The notes below the pieces were generated by a model. That model saw nothing but the letters and a program-made list of their open reading frames with translations, was not told the DNA's origin and did no database searches. Below are positions 1 to 7,816 of a stretch of DNA of 64,000 nt, piece after piece. The translations under genes and the position numbers were made by a program. Each line of letters starts with the position of its first letter. Within the stretch, counting starts at the first letter, position 1. The stretch covers positions 55,761 through 119,760 of the forward strand of contig NZ_LMIA01000008.1 in the NCBI RefSeq assembly GCF_001428565.1, given 5' to 3'. This DNA comes from Nocardioides sp. Root190. Its GTDB lineage: Bacteria > Actinomycetota > Actinomycetes > Propionibacteriales > Nocardioidaceae.

Positions 1-420
1 TCGCTGCTGATGATCCCGATCGTCGTACGAGCCACCGAGGAGATGCTGCGACTGGTTCCCGACGACCTGCGCGAGGCGGCGTACGCCCTCGGCACGCCGA
101 AGTGGAAGACGATCGTCAAGATCGTCGTGCCCACCTCGCTCGGCGGCATCCTGACGGGCATCACGCTCGCCACCTCGCGCGTCATCGGCGAGACCGCGCC
201 GCTGCTGCTCATCGCGGGTGCCACCGACCGCACCAACATGAACCTGTTCGACGGCGCGATGACCACCCTCCCGGTGCTCATCTACGGGCAGAACCTCCGC
301 GGCGACGAAGCCGCCGAGGCGATCGCCTGGGGCGCCGCCTTCGTCCTGATCCTCATCGTGATGGTGCTCAACCTCGTAGCCCGCATCGTCGGCAAGATCT
401 TCGCCCCCAAGAAAAATTGA
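1..420 (+). CDS. pstA: Phosphate ABC transporter permease PstA, C-terminal part (5' end outside window)
   Basis: The reading frame is open from base 1, so the gene begins upstream; 139 codons are visible. PstA is one of two membrane permeases of the high-affinity PstSCAB phosphate importer. The visible part starts just before the permease EAA loop that docks on the ATPase (EEMLRLVPDDLREAAYALG), followed by two hydrophobic segments (around ILTGITLATSRVIGETAPLLL and AAFVLILIVMVLNLVARIV) and a basic end. It lies 33 bp upstream of pstB on the same strand, the standard pst operon order. The family assignment is firm; only the missing N-terminus limits it. Confidence 0.93.
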   Translation, partial: SLLMIPIVVRATEEMLRLVPDDLREAAYALGTPKWKTIVKIVVPTSLGGILTGITLATSRVIGETAPLLLIAGATDRTNMNLFDGAMTTLPVLIYGQNLRGDEAAEAIAWGAAFVLILIVMVLNLVARIVGKIFAPKKN

Positions 421-453
421 CCCGCAGGGCTCTGAGAGGGAACTGAACACGCA

Positions 454-1233
454 ATGGCCAAGAGCATCGACGTCTCCGACGTCAACATCTACTACAGCGA
501 CTTCCTCGCCGTGCAGGGCGTCAACATGACGATCCGCGCGGGAGCGGTCACCGCCTTCATCGGCCCCTCGGGCTGCGGCAAGTCGACCTTCCTCCGCTCG
601 CTGAACCGCATGCACGAGGTCATCCCCGGCGCACGTGTCGAGGGCAAGATCGTCGTCGACGGCCAGGACCTGTACGAGTCGAGCGTGGACCCGGTCGCCG
701 TGCGCCGCCAGGTGGGCATGGTCTTCCAGCGGCCCAACCCGTTCCCGACGATGTCGATCTTCGACAACGTGCTCGCGGGTCTCAAGCTCAACTCGGGCAA
801 GATGAAGAAGTCCGAGGCCGAGGCGGTCGTCGAGAAGTCGCTGCGCGGCGCCAACCTCTGGAACGAGGTCAAGGATCGCCTCAACAAGCCCGGCATGGGC
901 CTGTCCGGTGGCCAGCAGCAGCGCCTCTGCATCGCCCGGGCGATCGCCGTCGAGCCGCAGGTGCTCCTGATGGACGAGCCGTGCTCCGCGCTCGACCCGA
1001 TCTCGACCTCGGCCATCGAGGACCTGATCCACGAGCTGAAGAATGACTACACGATCGTCATCGTCACCCACAACATGCAGCAGGCCGCCCGCGTGTCCGA
1101 CGACACCGGTTTCTTCAACCTGAAGGCCACCGGCGAGCCCGGACGGCTGGTCGAGTTCAACCCGACGAAGAAGATGTTCGCGAACCCCGACGACCCGGCG
1201 ACCGAGGCCTACATCTCCGGTCGATTCGGCTGA
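454..1233 (+). CDS. pstB: Phosphate ABC transporter ATP-binding protein PstB
   Basis: This is the cytoplasmic ATPase that drives phosphate import through PstC/PstA. The 259 residues show Walker A (GPSGCGKST, about residues 37-45), a Q-loop (VFQRPNPFP), the ABC signature LSGGQQQR (about 151), Walker B ([13 protein letters not shown]) and the switch histidine in [10 protein letters not shown]. The length is normal for PstB. The ATG at 454 follows an AGAGGGAAC ribosome-binding stretch. The gene sits directly behind pstA, and the next gene on the strand is a winged-helix regulator 25 bp downstream, possibly co-transcribed. Confidence 0.97.
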   Translation: MAKSIDVSDVNIYYSDFLAVQGVNMTIRAGAVTAFIGPSGCGKSTFLRSLNRMHEVIPGARVEGKIVVDGQDLYESSVDPVAVRRQVGMVFQRPNPFPTMSIFDNVLAGLKLNSGKMKKSEAEAVVEKSLRGANLWNEVKDRLNKPGMGLSGGQQQRLCIARAIAVEPQVLLMDEPCSALDPISTSAIEDLIHELKNDYTIVIVTHNMQQAARVSDDTGFFNLKATGEPGRLVEFNPTKKMFANPDDPATEAYISGRFG

Positions 1234-1258
1234 TCAGACGTATCGATCGGAGCAGGAC

Positions 1259-2029
1259 GTGGGCAAGTGGGACGGGCGCTCGGACGCCCGTCGCCAGTCC
1301 GTGCGCGCCTATCTGCATCGTTGGGCCGAGACCACCGGGGCCCAGCTCCTGGTGGTCGACCCGGAACCGGACGAGGGCGCGCTCGCAGAGGCAATGGCAG
1401 GGCACGGCGTCCACGTGACCTGGGTGGGTTCCACCCTCGACGGACTCGTCGAGTTCGGGCGCACCGACCCGCACGCCGTCCTGGTGACGCCGGCAGCCCC
1501 GGGCATCCCTGCCGACGAGTTCGTGGGGCTGATCAGGCGCCACGGCACGCCGTACGTCATCGCGGGCGCGGAGGACCTGAACGACCTCGGCGCCGCGAGC
1601 AGTGCAGCCCTGGGCAGCGTCGGTTCGTTGATGCTGGCCGGTGCCTCGGCGGTCGTGCTGCGCCCGTACGCCGCCCAGAACCTCTGGGAGGTGATGTCGC
1701 ACGGCCCGCGGTCGGTCTCCGAGCACGCCCGGGTCGAGGTCGGCCCGATCGAGCTCGACGCGACCGCGTTCACGGTGCGGGTCAACGGCGAACGGATCTC
1801 CGACCTCCCGCTGAAGGAGTTCGAGCTGCTCCGCGCGCTGATGCTGAGCTCGCCCGGCCTGGTCAGCGATGACGATCTGGGTGATGCGTTGTGGGGCACC
1901 CACGATCGACGCCCCGGCGGCAACTCGATCGCGATGCACGTGACCCGGTTGCGCTCACGGCTGGGGGACGTCGCGGTGGTACGCCGGATCCGCGGTCGCG
2001 GCTACAGCCTGTCCGTCGACGGGGCGTGA
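1259..2029 (+). CDS. Winged-helix (OmpR/PhoB-type) regulator with degenerate receiver-like N-terminus
   Basis: A 256-residue protein from a GTG start, preceded by GGAGCAGGAC. The C-terminal ~95 residues form an OmpR-type winged helix: a LPLKEFELLRALML helix, then the recognition-helix region SIAMHVTRLRSRLGD and the wing VVRRIRGRGYSL. The N-terminal ~150 residues have a receiver-like beta/alpha rhythm (LLVVDPEP..., AVLVTPAAPGIP) but no convincing acidic pocket, phosphorylatable Asp or Lys, so it is probably not a canonical response regulator. No kinase gene adjoins it. Its place directly after pstB suggests a link with phosphate; that is inference. It converges on pit with a 6-bp gap. Confidence 0.75.
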   Translation: MGKWDGRSDARRQSVRAYLHRWAETTGAQLLVVDPEPDEGALAEAMAGHGVHVTWVGSTLDGLVEFGRTDPHAVLVTPAAPGIPADEFVGLIRRHGTPYVIAGAEDLNDLGAASSAALGSVGSLMLAGASAVVLRPYAAQNLWEVMSHGPRSVSEHARVEVGPIELDATAFTVRVNGERISDLPLKEFELLRALMLSSPGLVSDDDLGDALWGTHDRRPGGNSIAMHVTRLRSRLGDVAVVRRIRGRGYSLSVDGA

Positions 2030-2035
2030 GACGGC

Positions 2036-3067
2036 TCAGAGCAGGATGAGCTTGAGGATCTCGAAGCAACCCCAGGCAGCGAGCGCAGCCGCGGGGAACG
2101 TGGAGATCCACGCAGCCAGGATCGTGCGGGCCATGCCCCACCGCACGGCCGAGAGCCGCTTGGTGGCACCCGCGCCCATCACCGCCGAGGTGATGGTGTG
2201 GGTCGTCGAGATCGGGGCGTGGAAGACGAAGGCCGTCGTGTAGAGCACACCGGCGCCGACCGACTCGGCAGCGAAGCCACGGGGCGGGTCGAGGTGGATG
2301 ATCTTGCGACCGAGGGTGCGCATGATCCGCCAGCCACCGGCATAGGTGCCGGCCGAGATCGCACCGGCCGCAGCGAGCACGACCCACAGGGGCAGCGTCT
2401 CGATGTCGTAGTCCTGCGGGTAGGCGATCACCAGCGCCAGCAGGATCACGCCCATCGTCTTCTGGGCGTCCTGCAGGCCGTGGCCCAGGGCCAGGGCTGC
2501 GGCGGAGATGGTCTGCATGCCGCGGAAGCCGCGGTTGACCTTGTGCGGGTTGGCCTTGCGGAAGATCCACAGGATCGCGGTCATCACGATGAAGGCGGCG
2601 CAGAAGCCGAACAGCGGCGAGAGCACCATCGGGATCAGCACCTTCTGCACGATGGTGTCCCACTTGACCGAGACGCCCCCGGCGATCGCGGCACCGACCA
2701 GGCCGCCGATGAGGGCGTGCGAGGACGACGACGGGAGGCCGTAGTACCAGGTGATGAGGTTCCAGATGATCGCGCCGAGCAGGCCGGCCATCACGATGAC
2801 CAGGCCGACGTGGGCGTTGTCGACCAGGAGCTGACCTGAGTCGTCCTCGATCTTGATGACGTCGGCGACGGTCTTCGCGACCTCCTGACCCAGCAGCGCG
2901 CCGATGAAGTTCATGATGGCGGCGAGGGTCAGCGCGATGCGCGGGGTCAGCGCGCGGGTCGAGACCGAGGTCGCGATCGCGTTCGCCGCATCGTGGAAGC
3001 CGTTGGTGTAGTCGAACGCGAGCGCGATGACGACCACGGCGATCACGATCGCCAGGGTGAGGGTCAC
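2036..3067 (-). CDS. pit: Inorganic phosphate transporter, PiT family
   Basis: PiT carriers are low-affinity, ion-coupled phosphate (metal-phosphate) symporters of the cytoplasmic membrane. The 343-residue product has about ten hydrophobic segments and the duplicated family signature: GFHDAANAIATSVSTRALTP near residue 24 and a degenerate second copy in the C-terminal half (FVFHAPISTTHTITSAVMG). The GTG start has a GAGGGA ribosome-binding site overlapping the stop of the upstream DUF47 gene, 12 bp away, so the two are one operon. DUF47-pit pairing is common and the DUF47 protein is thought to control the permease. Confidence 0.93.
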   Translation of the reverse strand: MTLTLAIVIAVVVIALAFDYTNGFHDAANAIATSVSTRALTPRIALTLAAIMNFIGALLGQEVAKTVADVIKIEDDSGQLLVDNAHVGLVIVMAGLLGAIIWNLITWYYGLPSSSSHALIGGLVGAAIAGGVSVKWDTIVQKVLIPMVLSPLFGFCAAFIVMTAILWIFRKANPHKVNRGFRGMQTISAAALALGHGLQDAQKTMGVILLALVIAYPQDYDIETLPLWVVLAAAGAISAGTYAGGWRIMRTLGRKIIHLDPPRGFAAESVGAGVLYTTAFVFHAPISTTHTITSAVMGAGATKRLSAVRWGMARTILAAWISTFPAAALAAWGCFEILKLILL

Positions 3068-3079
3068 GACCGGGGTCCC

Positions 3080-3697
3080 TCAGCCTTCCTTGACGGCGAT
3101 CTGCTCGACGATGTTCGCAACCTTCTCGAACGCGTCGATGGCCCCTTCGAGGGACTCCACGATGTCCTTCAGCTTGAGGACCTCGATGGTCTTGAACTCG
3201 CCCGAGAACAGCTTCGCCAGCGTGCGACGGTGGTTGCGGTCGCCGGTGTTCTCGAGACGGTTGATCTCGATCCAGTAGTCGTCGAGCGACTGCATCGACT
3301 GCAGCCGCGGCATCGCTGCCGCAGTGAGCTCGGCGCACCGCTGAAGGACCTCGACCTGCTCGGAGAGCTCGGGCGGCAGGGTCTTGACCTCGTACAGCAG
3401 GATCAGGTCGACCGCTTCGTCCATCATGTCCATCACGTCGTCCAGGCCGGAGCCCAGTGCGTAGATGTCCTCGCGGTCGAAGGGCGTGACGAAGACGCTG
3501 TTGACCTTCTTCACGATCTCGTGGGTCGTGTCGTCGGCAGCATGTTCCGCCGCGCGCATGCGCTCGGCGACATCAGCCTTGTCCGAGGAATCGGAGAGCA
3601 TCTCTGCCAACAGCTCGGCGCCAGCAACGAGGTGCTGGGCCGACTTGGTGAAGAGGTCGTAGAAAGAGGTATCGACCGGACGCAGACGCAGACCCAC
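3080..3697 (-). CDS. DUF47 family PhoU-like phosphate transport regulator
   Basis: A 205-residue all-helical cytoplasmic protein related to PhoU (DUF47), the usual partner of Pit transporters. It shows the family opening LRLRPVDTSFYDLFTKSA, the acidic metal-binding stretch EHAADDTTHEIVKKVNSVF and FDREDIYALGSGLDDVMD. An in-frame ATG exists at 3733, but a TAGCAT -10 box abuts it, so the transcript should begin inside that codon's neighbourhood. GTG at 3697 has a GGGAG ribosome-binding site 5 bases away and gives the family's normal N-terminus, so it is chosen. A candidate PHO box lies upstream. Confidence 0.9.
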   Translation of the reverse strand: MGLRLRPVDTSFYDLFTKSAQHLVAGAELLAEMLSDSSDKADVAERMRAAEHAADDTTHEIVKKVNSVFVTPFDREDIYALGSGLDDVMDMMDEAVDLILLYEVKTLPPELSEQVEVLQRCAELTAAAMPRLQSMQSLDDYWIEINRLENTGDRNHRRTLAKLFSGEFKTIEVLKLKDIVESLEGAIDAFEKVANIVEQIAVKEG

Positions 3698-3731
3698 ATG
3701 GACTCCCGTTGAGGCGGAGAGGAACGGACTC

Positions 3732-3758
3732 ATGCTAGGGGGTCACGAGGAGGTGAAC
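3732..3758 (-). promoter_or_regulatory. Candidate PHO box and -10 box for the DUF47-pit operon
   Basis: Read on the minus strand, 3758-3741 is GTTCACCTCCTCGTGACC: a perfect GTTCACC followed, 11 bases on, by the weaker CGTGACC. Actinobacterial PhoP boxes are direct repeats of GTTCACC-like units at 11-base spacing. TAGCAT (3737-3732) is in -10 position downstream. The second unit is degenerate, so this is a candidate only. Confidence 0.45.
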
Positions 3759-3839
3759 GCAATCCCTGTCCGCGTTCTCCGCGTGGCGGATCCGGTTCGT
3801 GACGCGTTGTCGCAGGTCAGGTGCCAGGTGCCTGGCACA

Positions 3840-6014
3840 TCAGGAGTTCAGACGACGCCTTCGCTGGCGCTCGATGAGGGTCTCCTGGAGGTGTTCCTCG
3901 CCGGAATTGCGCGTCCAGTGCGCATCGCTGCCGAGCTCCCACGCCTGCGTGGTCGAGGCGAAGGCGAGGTCCAGCAGACGGCGTACCTCGTCCCGGCTCT
4001 GGTCGGGCAGGCGCACCAGGACCTCGACGCGACGGTCGAGGTTGCGGTGCATCATGTCGGCCGAGCCGATCCACGTGACCGGCTCACCGCCACCCTCGAA
4101 GGAGAAGATCCGGCTGTGCTCCAGGAAGCGGCCCAGCACCGAGCGCACCTTCACGTTCTCGCTGAGCCCCGGGACGCCCGGGCGCAGGGCACTGATGCCC
4201 CGCACGAGCAGCTCGACGGGCACGCCCTCGCAGGAGGCGAGGTAGAGCGCGTCGATGACGGGCTCGTCGACGATGGAGTTGGCCTTGATCCTGATGCCGG
4301 CGGGCCGGCCCGCACGGTGGTGCTCGATCTCGCCGTGGATCTGGTCGACCAGGCCTGAGCGCACCGAGTCCGGTGCCACCAGGAGCTGCTCGTAGGTCGC
4401 CTTGCGGGACCAGCCGGAGAGGTTGTTGAACAGGTGCGCGACGTCCTCGCCGATGGTCACGTCGGTCGTGAGCAGGCCGAGGTCCTCGTACATCCGGGAG
4501 GTCTTCGGGTTGTAGTTGCCCGTCCCGATGTGGGTGTAGCGGCGGATGCCCTCGGGCTCGTCACGCACCACCATCGCGAGCTTGCAGTGGGTCTTGAGGC
4601 CGACCAGGCCGTACACGACGTGGCAGCCCGCCTGCTCCAGCTTGCGTGCCCAGCGGATGTTGGCCTGCTCGTCGAAACGCGCCTTGATCTCGACCAGCAC
4701 CAGGACCTGCTTGCCGGCTTCGGCCGCGTCGATCAGGGCGTCGATGATGGGGGAGTCGCCGGAGGTCCGGTACAACGTCTGCTTGATCGCCAGCACGTGC
4801 GGGTCGGCCGCAGCCTGCTCGATGAAGCGCTGCACGGAGGTCGCGAACGAGTCGTAGGGGTGGTGCACGAGTACGTCGCGACGGCGGATGGCCTTGAACA
4901 CGTCGACGGGTGCCGCTGACTCAACCTCCGCCAGCCACGGGTGCGTGGTTGGCACGAAGGAGGGGTACTTCAGGTCGTCGCGCGGCTGGTCGGCGATGGA
5001 GTGGAGGCCGCGGAGGTCGAGCGGTCCGGGCAGCCGGAACACCTCCTCCTCGCGGACGTCCAGCTCGGAGGTGAGCAGCTCCAGGACCGACGGTGAGATG
5101 GACTCCTCGACCTCCAGGCGCACGGGCGGGCCGAACTTGCGGCGCAGCAGCTCCTTCTCGAGGGCGGCGAGGAGGTTCTCGGCGTCGTCCTCCTCGACCT
5201 CCAGGTCCTCGTTGCGCGTCACGCGGAAGGTGTGGACCTCGAGCACCTCCATCCCGGGGAAGAGGCGACCGAGGTGGGCTCCGATCACGTCCTCGAGCGG
5301 GACGAAGCGGGCGTTGCCGAGCGAGACGAAGCGCTCGAAGTTGGAGGGCACCTTGACCCGGGCGAAGTGCTCCTTGCCGGCCTTCGGGTTCCGGATGAGC
5401 ACGGCGAGGTTGAGCGAGAGGCCCGAGATGTAGGGGAACGGGTGGGCCGGGTCGACCGCCAGCGGCGTGAGGACCGGGTAGACCCGCTCCTTGAAGAGCT
5501 TCTTGCAGAACTTCTGCTCGTCGCGCTCCAGGTCGGCCCAGCGCACGATCTCGATGCCCTCGTCGCGCAGCGCCGGAATGATCTGCATCTGGAAGGTGGC
5601 GGCGTGGCGCTGGCTCAGCTCGTCGGCGCGGGTCCAGATCGCCCGGAGCACCTCGAGCGGCATCAGTCCGCTCGCCGCCCGAACAGCCAGTCCGGTCGCG
5701 ATCCGGCGCTTGAGGCCGGCCACCCGGACCATGAAGAACTCGTCGAGGTTGCTGGTGAAGATCGCCAGGAAGCGGGTGCGCTCGAGCAGCGGGAGGCTCT
5801 CGTCCTCGGCGAGCTCGAGGACCCGCTCGTTGAACCGCAGCCAGGACAGCTCCCGGTCCACGAAGCGGTTGTCGAACGACTCGATGTGCGCGAGGAGCTC
5901 GGGAGAAGGCGCGTAGCGGTCCAGCTCGGTCCCGTCGTCGGAGGGCTCCGCCGCCACCGCGAGAGCGGGGACGGACTCGTTCTGAACCAGGGACGGGTGC
6001 TGCTCGGTGGACAT
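3840..6014 (-). CDS. ppk: Polyphosphate kinase 1
   Basis: PPK1 reversibly polymerises the gamma-phosphate of ATP into polyphosphate, storing the phosphate taken up by Pst and Pit. The 724-residue product has the N-terminal domain ([20 protein letters not shown]), the middle domain, and C-terminal PLD-like domains carrying the catalytic histidines: [12 protein letters not shown] with [19 protein letters not shown], and later [16 protein letters not shown]. The first ~45 residues are a poorly conserved acidic extension. Length is typical. A candidate PHO box sits 21 bp upstream of the ATG, matching phosphate-limited control known for actinobacterial ppk genes. Confidence 0.97.
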   Translation of the reverse strand: MSTEQHPSLVQNESVPALAVAAEPSDDGTELDRYAPSPELLAHIESFDNRFVDRELSWLRFNERVLELAEDESLPLLERTRFLAIFTSNLDEFFMVRVAGLKRRIATGLAVRAASGLMPLEVLRAIWTRADELSQRHAATFQMQIIPALRDEGIEIVRWADLERDEQKFCKKLFKERVYPVLTPLAVDPAHPFPYISGLSLNLAVLIRNPKAGKEHFARVKVPSNFERFVSLGNARFVPLEDVIGAHLGRLFPGMEVLEVHTFRVTRNEDLEVEEDDAENLLAALEKELLRRKFGPPVRLEVEESISPSVLELLTSELDVREEEVFRLPGPLDLRGLHSIADQPRDDLKYPSFVPTTHPWLAEVESAAPVDVFKAIRRRDVLVHHPYDSFATSVQRFIEQAAADPHVLAIKQTLYRTSGDSPIIDALIDAAEAGKQVLVLVEIKARFDEQANIRWARKLEQAGCHVVYGLVGLKTHCKLAMVVRDEPEGIRRYTHIGTGNYNPKTSRMYEDLGLLTTDVTIGEDVAHLFNNLSGWSRKATYEQLLVAPDSVRSGLVDQIHGEIEHHRAGRPAGIRIKANSIVDEPVIDALYLASCEGVPVELLVRGISALRPGVPGLSENVKVRSVLGRFLEHSRIFSFEGGGEPVTWIGSADMMHRNLDRRVEVLVRLPDQSRDEVRRLLDLAFASTTQAWELGSDAHWTRNSGEEHLQETLIERQRRRRLNS

Positions 6015-6034
6015 GTCGCGAGTGTGGCAGTTGT

Positions 6035-6053
6035 GGGTGAACGGAAGGTGACC
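6035..6053 (-). promoter_or_regulatory. Candidate PHO box upstream of ppk
   Basis: On the minus strand the segment reads GGTCACCTTCCGTTCACCC. It holds two GTTCACC-type heptamers (GGTCACC and GTTCACC) as an 11-base-register direct repeat, the format of PhoP sites in Streptomyces and relatives. It lies 21-39 bp upstream of the ppk ATG. The same segment is about 32-50 bp upstream of the start of the divergent esterase. Confidence 0.5.
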
Positions 6054-6084
6054 TCGCTCCTACCCGATGTCACCTACTCACCAG

Positions 6085-6090
6085 TAAGTT
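6085..6090 (+). promoter_or_regulatory. -10 box (TAAGTT) for leaderless esterase mRNA
   Basis: TAAGTT fits TANNNT and ends 7 bases before the GTG at 6098, which would place transcription start on or next to the initiation codon. No Shine-Dalgarno sequence precedes that GTG. Confidence 0.4.
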
Positions 6091-6097
6091 GGCCGTC

Positions 6098-7129
6098 GTG
6101 AACCTGCGTACGTCGGCCGAGACCACCCTGTTGCGGACCCTGCTGGGCCTCCCCGAGCGAGTCCAGCGCCGACTCGGTGGGCGGCCCCTCGTCCTCGACG
6201 GTCAGACGCTGGCTGCTGACCTCCAGCTGATGCTGTTGCTCCAGAAGCTCGCGCGCAAGGGTGAGCTCGGGGCCGACGACCTCGACCGGGGACGCGCCGC
6301 GATGCGGACCAACGCCGGCATCGTCGGCGGCGACCAGCCGATCGGCGCCATCCGCGAGCTCACCGTCGCCGGTCTGCCGGCCCGGCACTACCTGCCCCAC
6401 GGCGCGCGCCCGGCCTCGTCCGCCCAGGGACTGCTGGTCTTCTTCCACGGTGGCGGGTTCCTGTACGGCGATCTCGACTCCCACGACGCCCCCTGCCGGG
6501 TGCTGGCCGAGACCTCCGGCGTACCCGTCCTCGCCATCGACTACGGCCTCGGTCCGGAGGCCGCGTTCCCCCAGGGCTTCGACGACGCCGTCGCGGCGGT
6601 GCGCTGGGTCGTCGAGCACGCCGACGAACTGGGCGCCGACCCGGCACGGATCGGCGTCGCAGGCGACTCGGCCGGAGGCAACATCGCTGCGTGGGCAGCC
6701 ATCGCGTCGGCCCGGGAGGGCGTGCCGCTGGCCTTCCAGCTCCTCGTCTACCCGTGCACCGACCCCGACCGCCAGACCGACAGCCTGCGCCTGTTCGGCG
6801 AGGGCCTGTACCTCACGGCCGAGTCGATGGAGATGTTCAACGACATCTACCTGCCGACGGCCCAGGCACGCGCCGACGAGCGGGTCAACCTGCTCGACGT
6901 CGACCTCCCGTCAGGCCTGGCGCCGGCGTACGTCGTGACGGCCGGGTTCGACCCGCTCCGTGACGAGGGGGAGGCCTACGCGCGCCGGCTCGCAGATGCC
7001 GGGCACGAGGTCGAGATGCGTCGCTACGTCGACCAGATCCACGGGTTCCTCAACATCGTGGGCGCCGGCCGCAGCAGTCGAGCCGCCGTGCTGGAGATCG
7101 CCGGCCGGCTCCGGGCGGCGCTGGGCTGA
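6098..7129 (+). CDS. Alpha/beta hydrolase, HSL-family esterase/lipase
   Basis: A 343-residue carboxylesterase of the hormone-sensitive-lipase type. Visible are the oxyanion motif FFHGGGFLYG, the nucleophile elbow GVAGDSAGGN, the catalytic Asp region TAGFDPLRDEG and the catalytic His in DQIHGFLNIV. There is no signal peptide, so it is probably cytoplasmic; the natural substrate is unknown. TTG at 6089 is in frame but lies inside the -10 box, so GTG 6098 (VNLRTSAETT) is preferred as a leaderless start. It is divergent from ppk and converges on the 7175-7816 gene. Confidence 0.88.
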   Translation: MNLRTSAETTLLRTLLGLPERVQRRLGGRPLVLDGQTLAADLQLMLLLQKLARKGELGADDLDRGRAAMRTNAGIVGGDQPIGAIRELTVAGLPARHYLPHGARPASSAQGLLVFFHGGGFLYGDLDSHDAPCRVLAETSGVPVLAIDYGLGPEAAFPQGFDDAVAAVRWVVEHADELGADPARIGVAGDSAGGNIAAWAAIASAREGVPLAFQLLVYPCTDPDRQTDSLRLFGEGLYLTAESMEMFNDIYLPTAQARADERVNLLDVDLPSGLAPAYVVTAGFDPLRDEGEAYARRLADAGHEVEMRRYVDQIHGFLNIVGAGRSSRAAVLEIAGRLRAALG

Positions 7130-7174
7130 GGTCGACCCGGACGGGGCGTTCGCTCCAGTCGATCAGCCAGTCGA

Positions 7175-7816
7175 TCAGAGATCGGGGCGGTGCTCGCGCA
7201 GCTGGCGCGTGAACTCCACCGCATCGACCATTGATGCGTCGACGACGAACGGGTCGAGGCCACGGCGCCCGAAGTGGACCGTCCAGTTGGCGTCACCGGG
7301 TCGTCCGACCAGGTCCACGGCGGTCTCCGGCTTGCGGAGGTCGAAGCGGTAGGACGACTCGCCCTGCTGGATGTAGACCATCCCGCGAACGACGCTGATC
7401 TCGACGGGCACGACCCGGGCGTTCGCCGCTCCCCATGCGAGGCCGATGGTGAGCGCGATCATGATCAGGCCGAACGGACTCGCGAGCTTGCCGTTCAGGA
7501 GGGTGAGCAGGGTGACCATCCCGGCCACCACCGCGGTCGAGCCGAGCACCATCGAGAGCACCCGTGGGTCGCTGCCGTCACCGGTGAGCCGGTCCACGGA
7601 GGTCGTGCTTCCGTCGAAGAACGAGAGCGAACCGCTGTCGGCGGCGTCCTGCGCTTCCTGGGCCGCCTGGTAGGCGGCCAGGCGGGCGTGGGCCTCGGCG
7701 AGATCGGCGGTCAGGTCCGCGACCTGGGCCTCGGCGGCCGCACACCGACGCACGAGCGCGTCGCGCTCGGTCCGGAGGGCCACCGCCGGGTCGATCTCTA
7801 GAGGTCCGGTCGCCAT
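7175..7816 (-). CDS. Membrane protein, small paralogue of the C-terminal module of the adjacent giant coiled-coil protein
   Basis: A 213-residue protein of unknown function. Residues 15-60 form an Ala/Glu-rich coiled coil ([20 protein letters not shown]). About 85-135 form two membrane segments. The last ~75 residues are a compact beta-rich cytoplasmic module ending REHRPDL. That end matches the C-terminus of the upstream 1688-residue protein (FDL..P.T/..GTPGHRNW.. versus [21 protein letters not shown], then SMVDAVEF versus NRMVDSHTF, and RQWRPDL), so the two are paralogues. The ATG at 7816 overlaps the upstream stop by 19 bp, implying translational coupling. No named family is recognised. 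Confidence 0.8.
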   Translation of the reverse strand: MATGPLEIDPAVALRTERDALVRRCAAAEAQVADLTADLAEAHARLAAYQAAQEAQDAADSGSLSFFDGSTTSVDRLTGDGSDPRVLSMVLGSTAVVAGMVTLLTLLNGKLASPFGLIMIALTIGLAWGAANARVVPVEISVVRGMVYIQQGESSYRFDLRKPETAVDLVGRPGDANWTVHFGRRGLDPFVVDASMVDAVEFTRQLREHRPDL

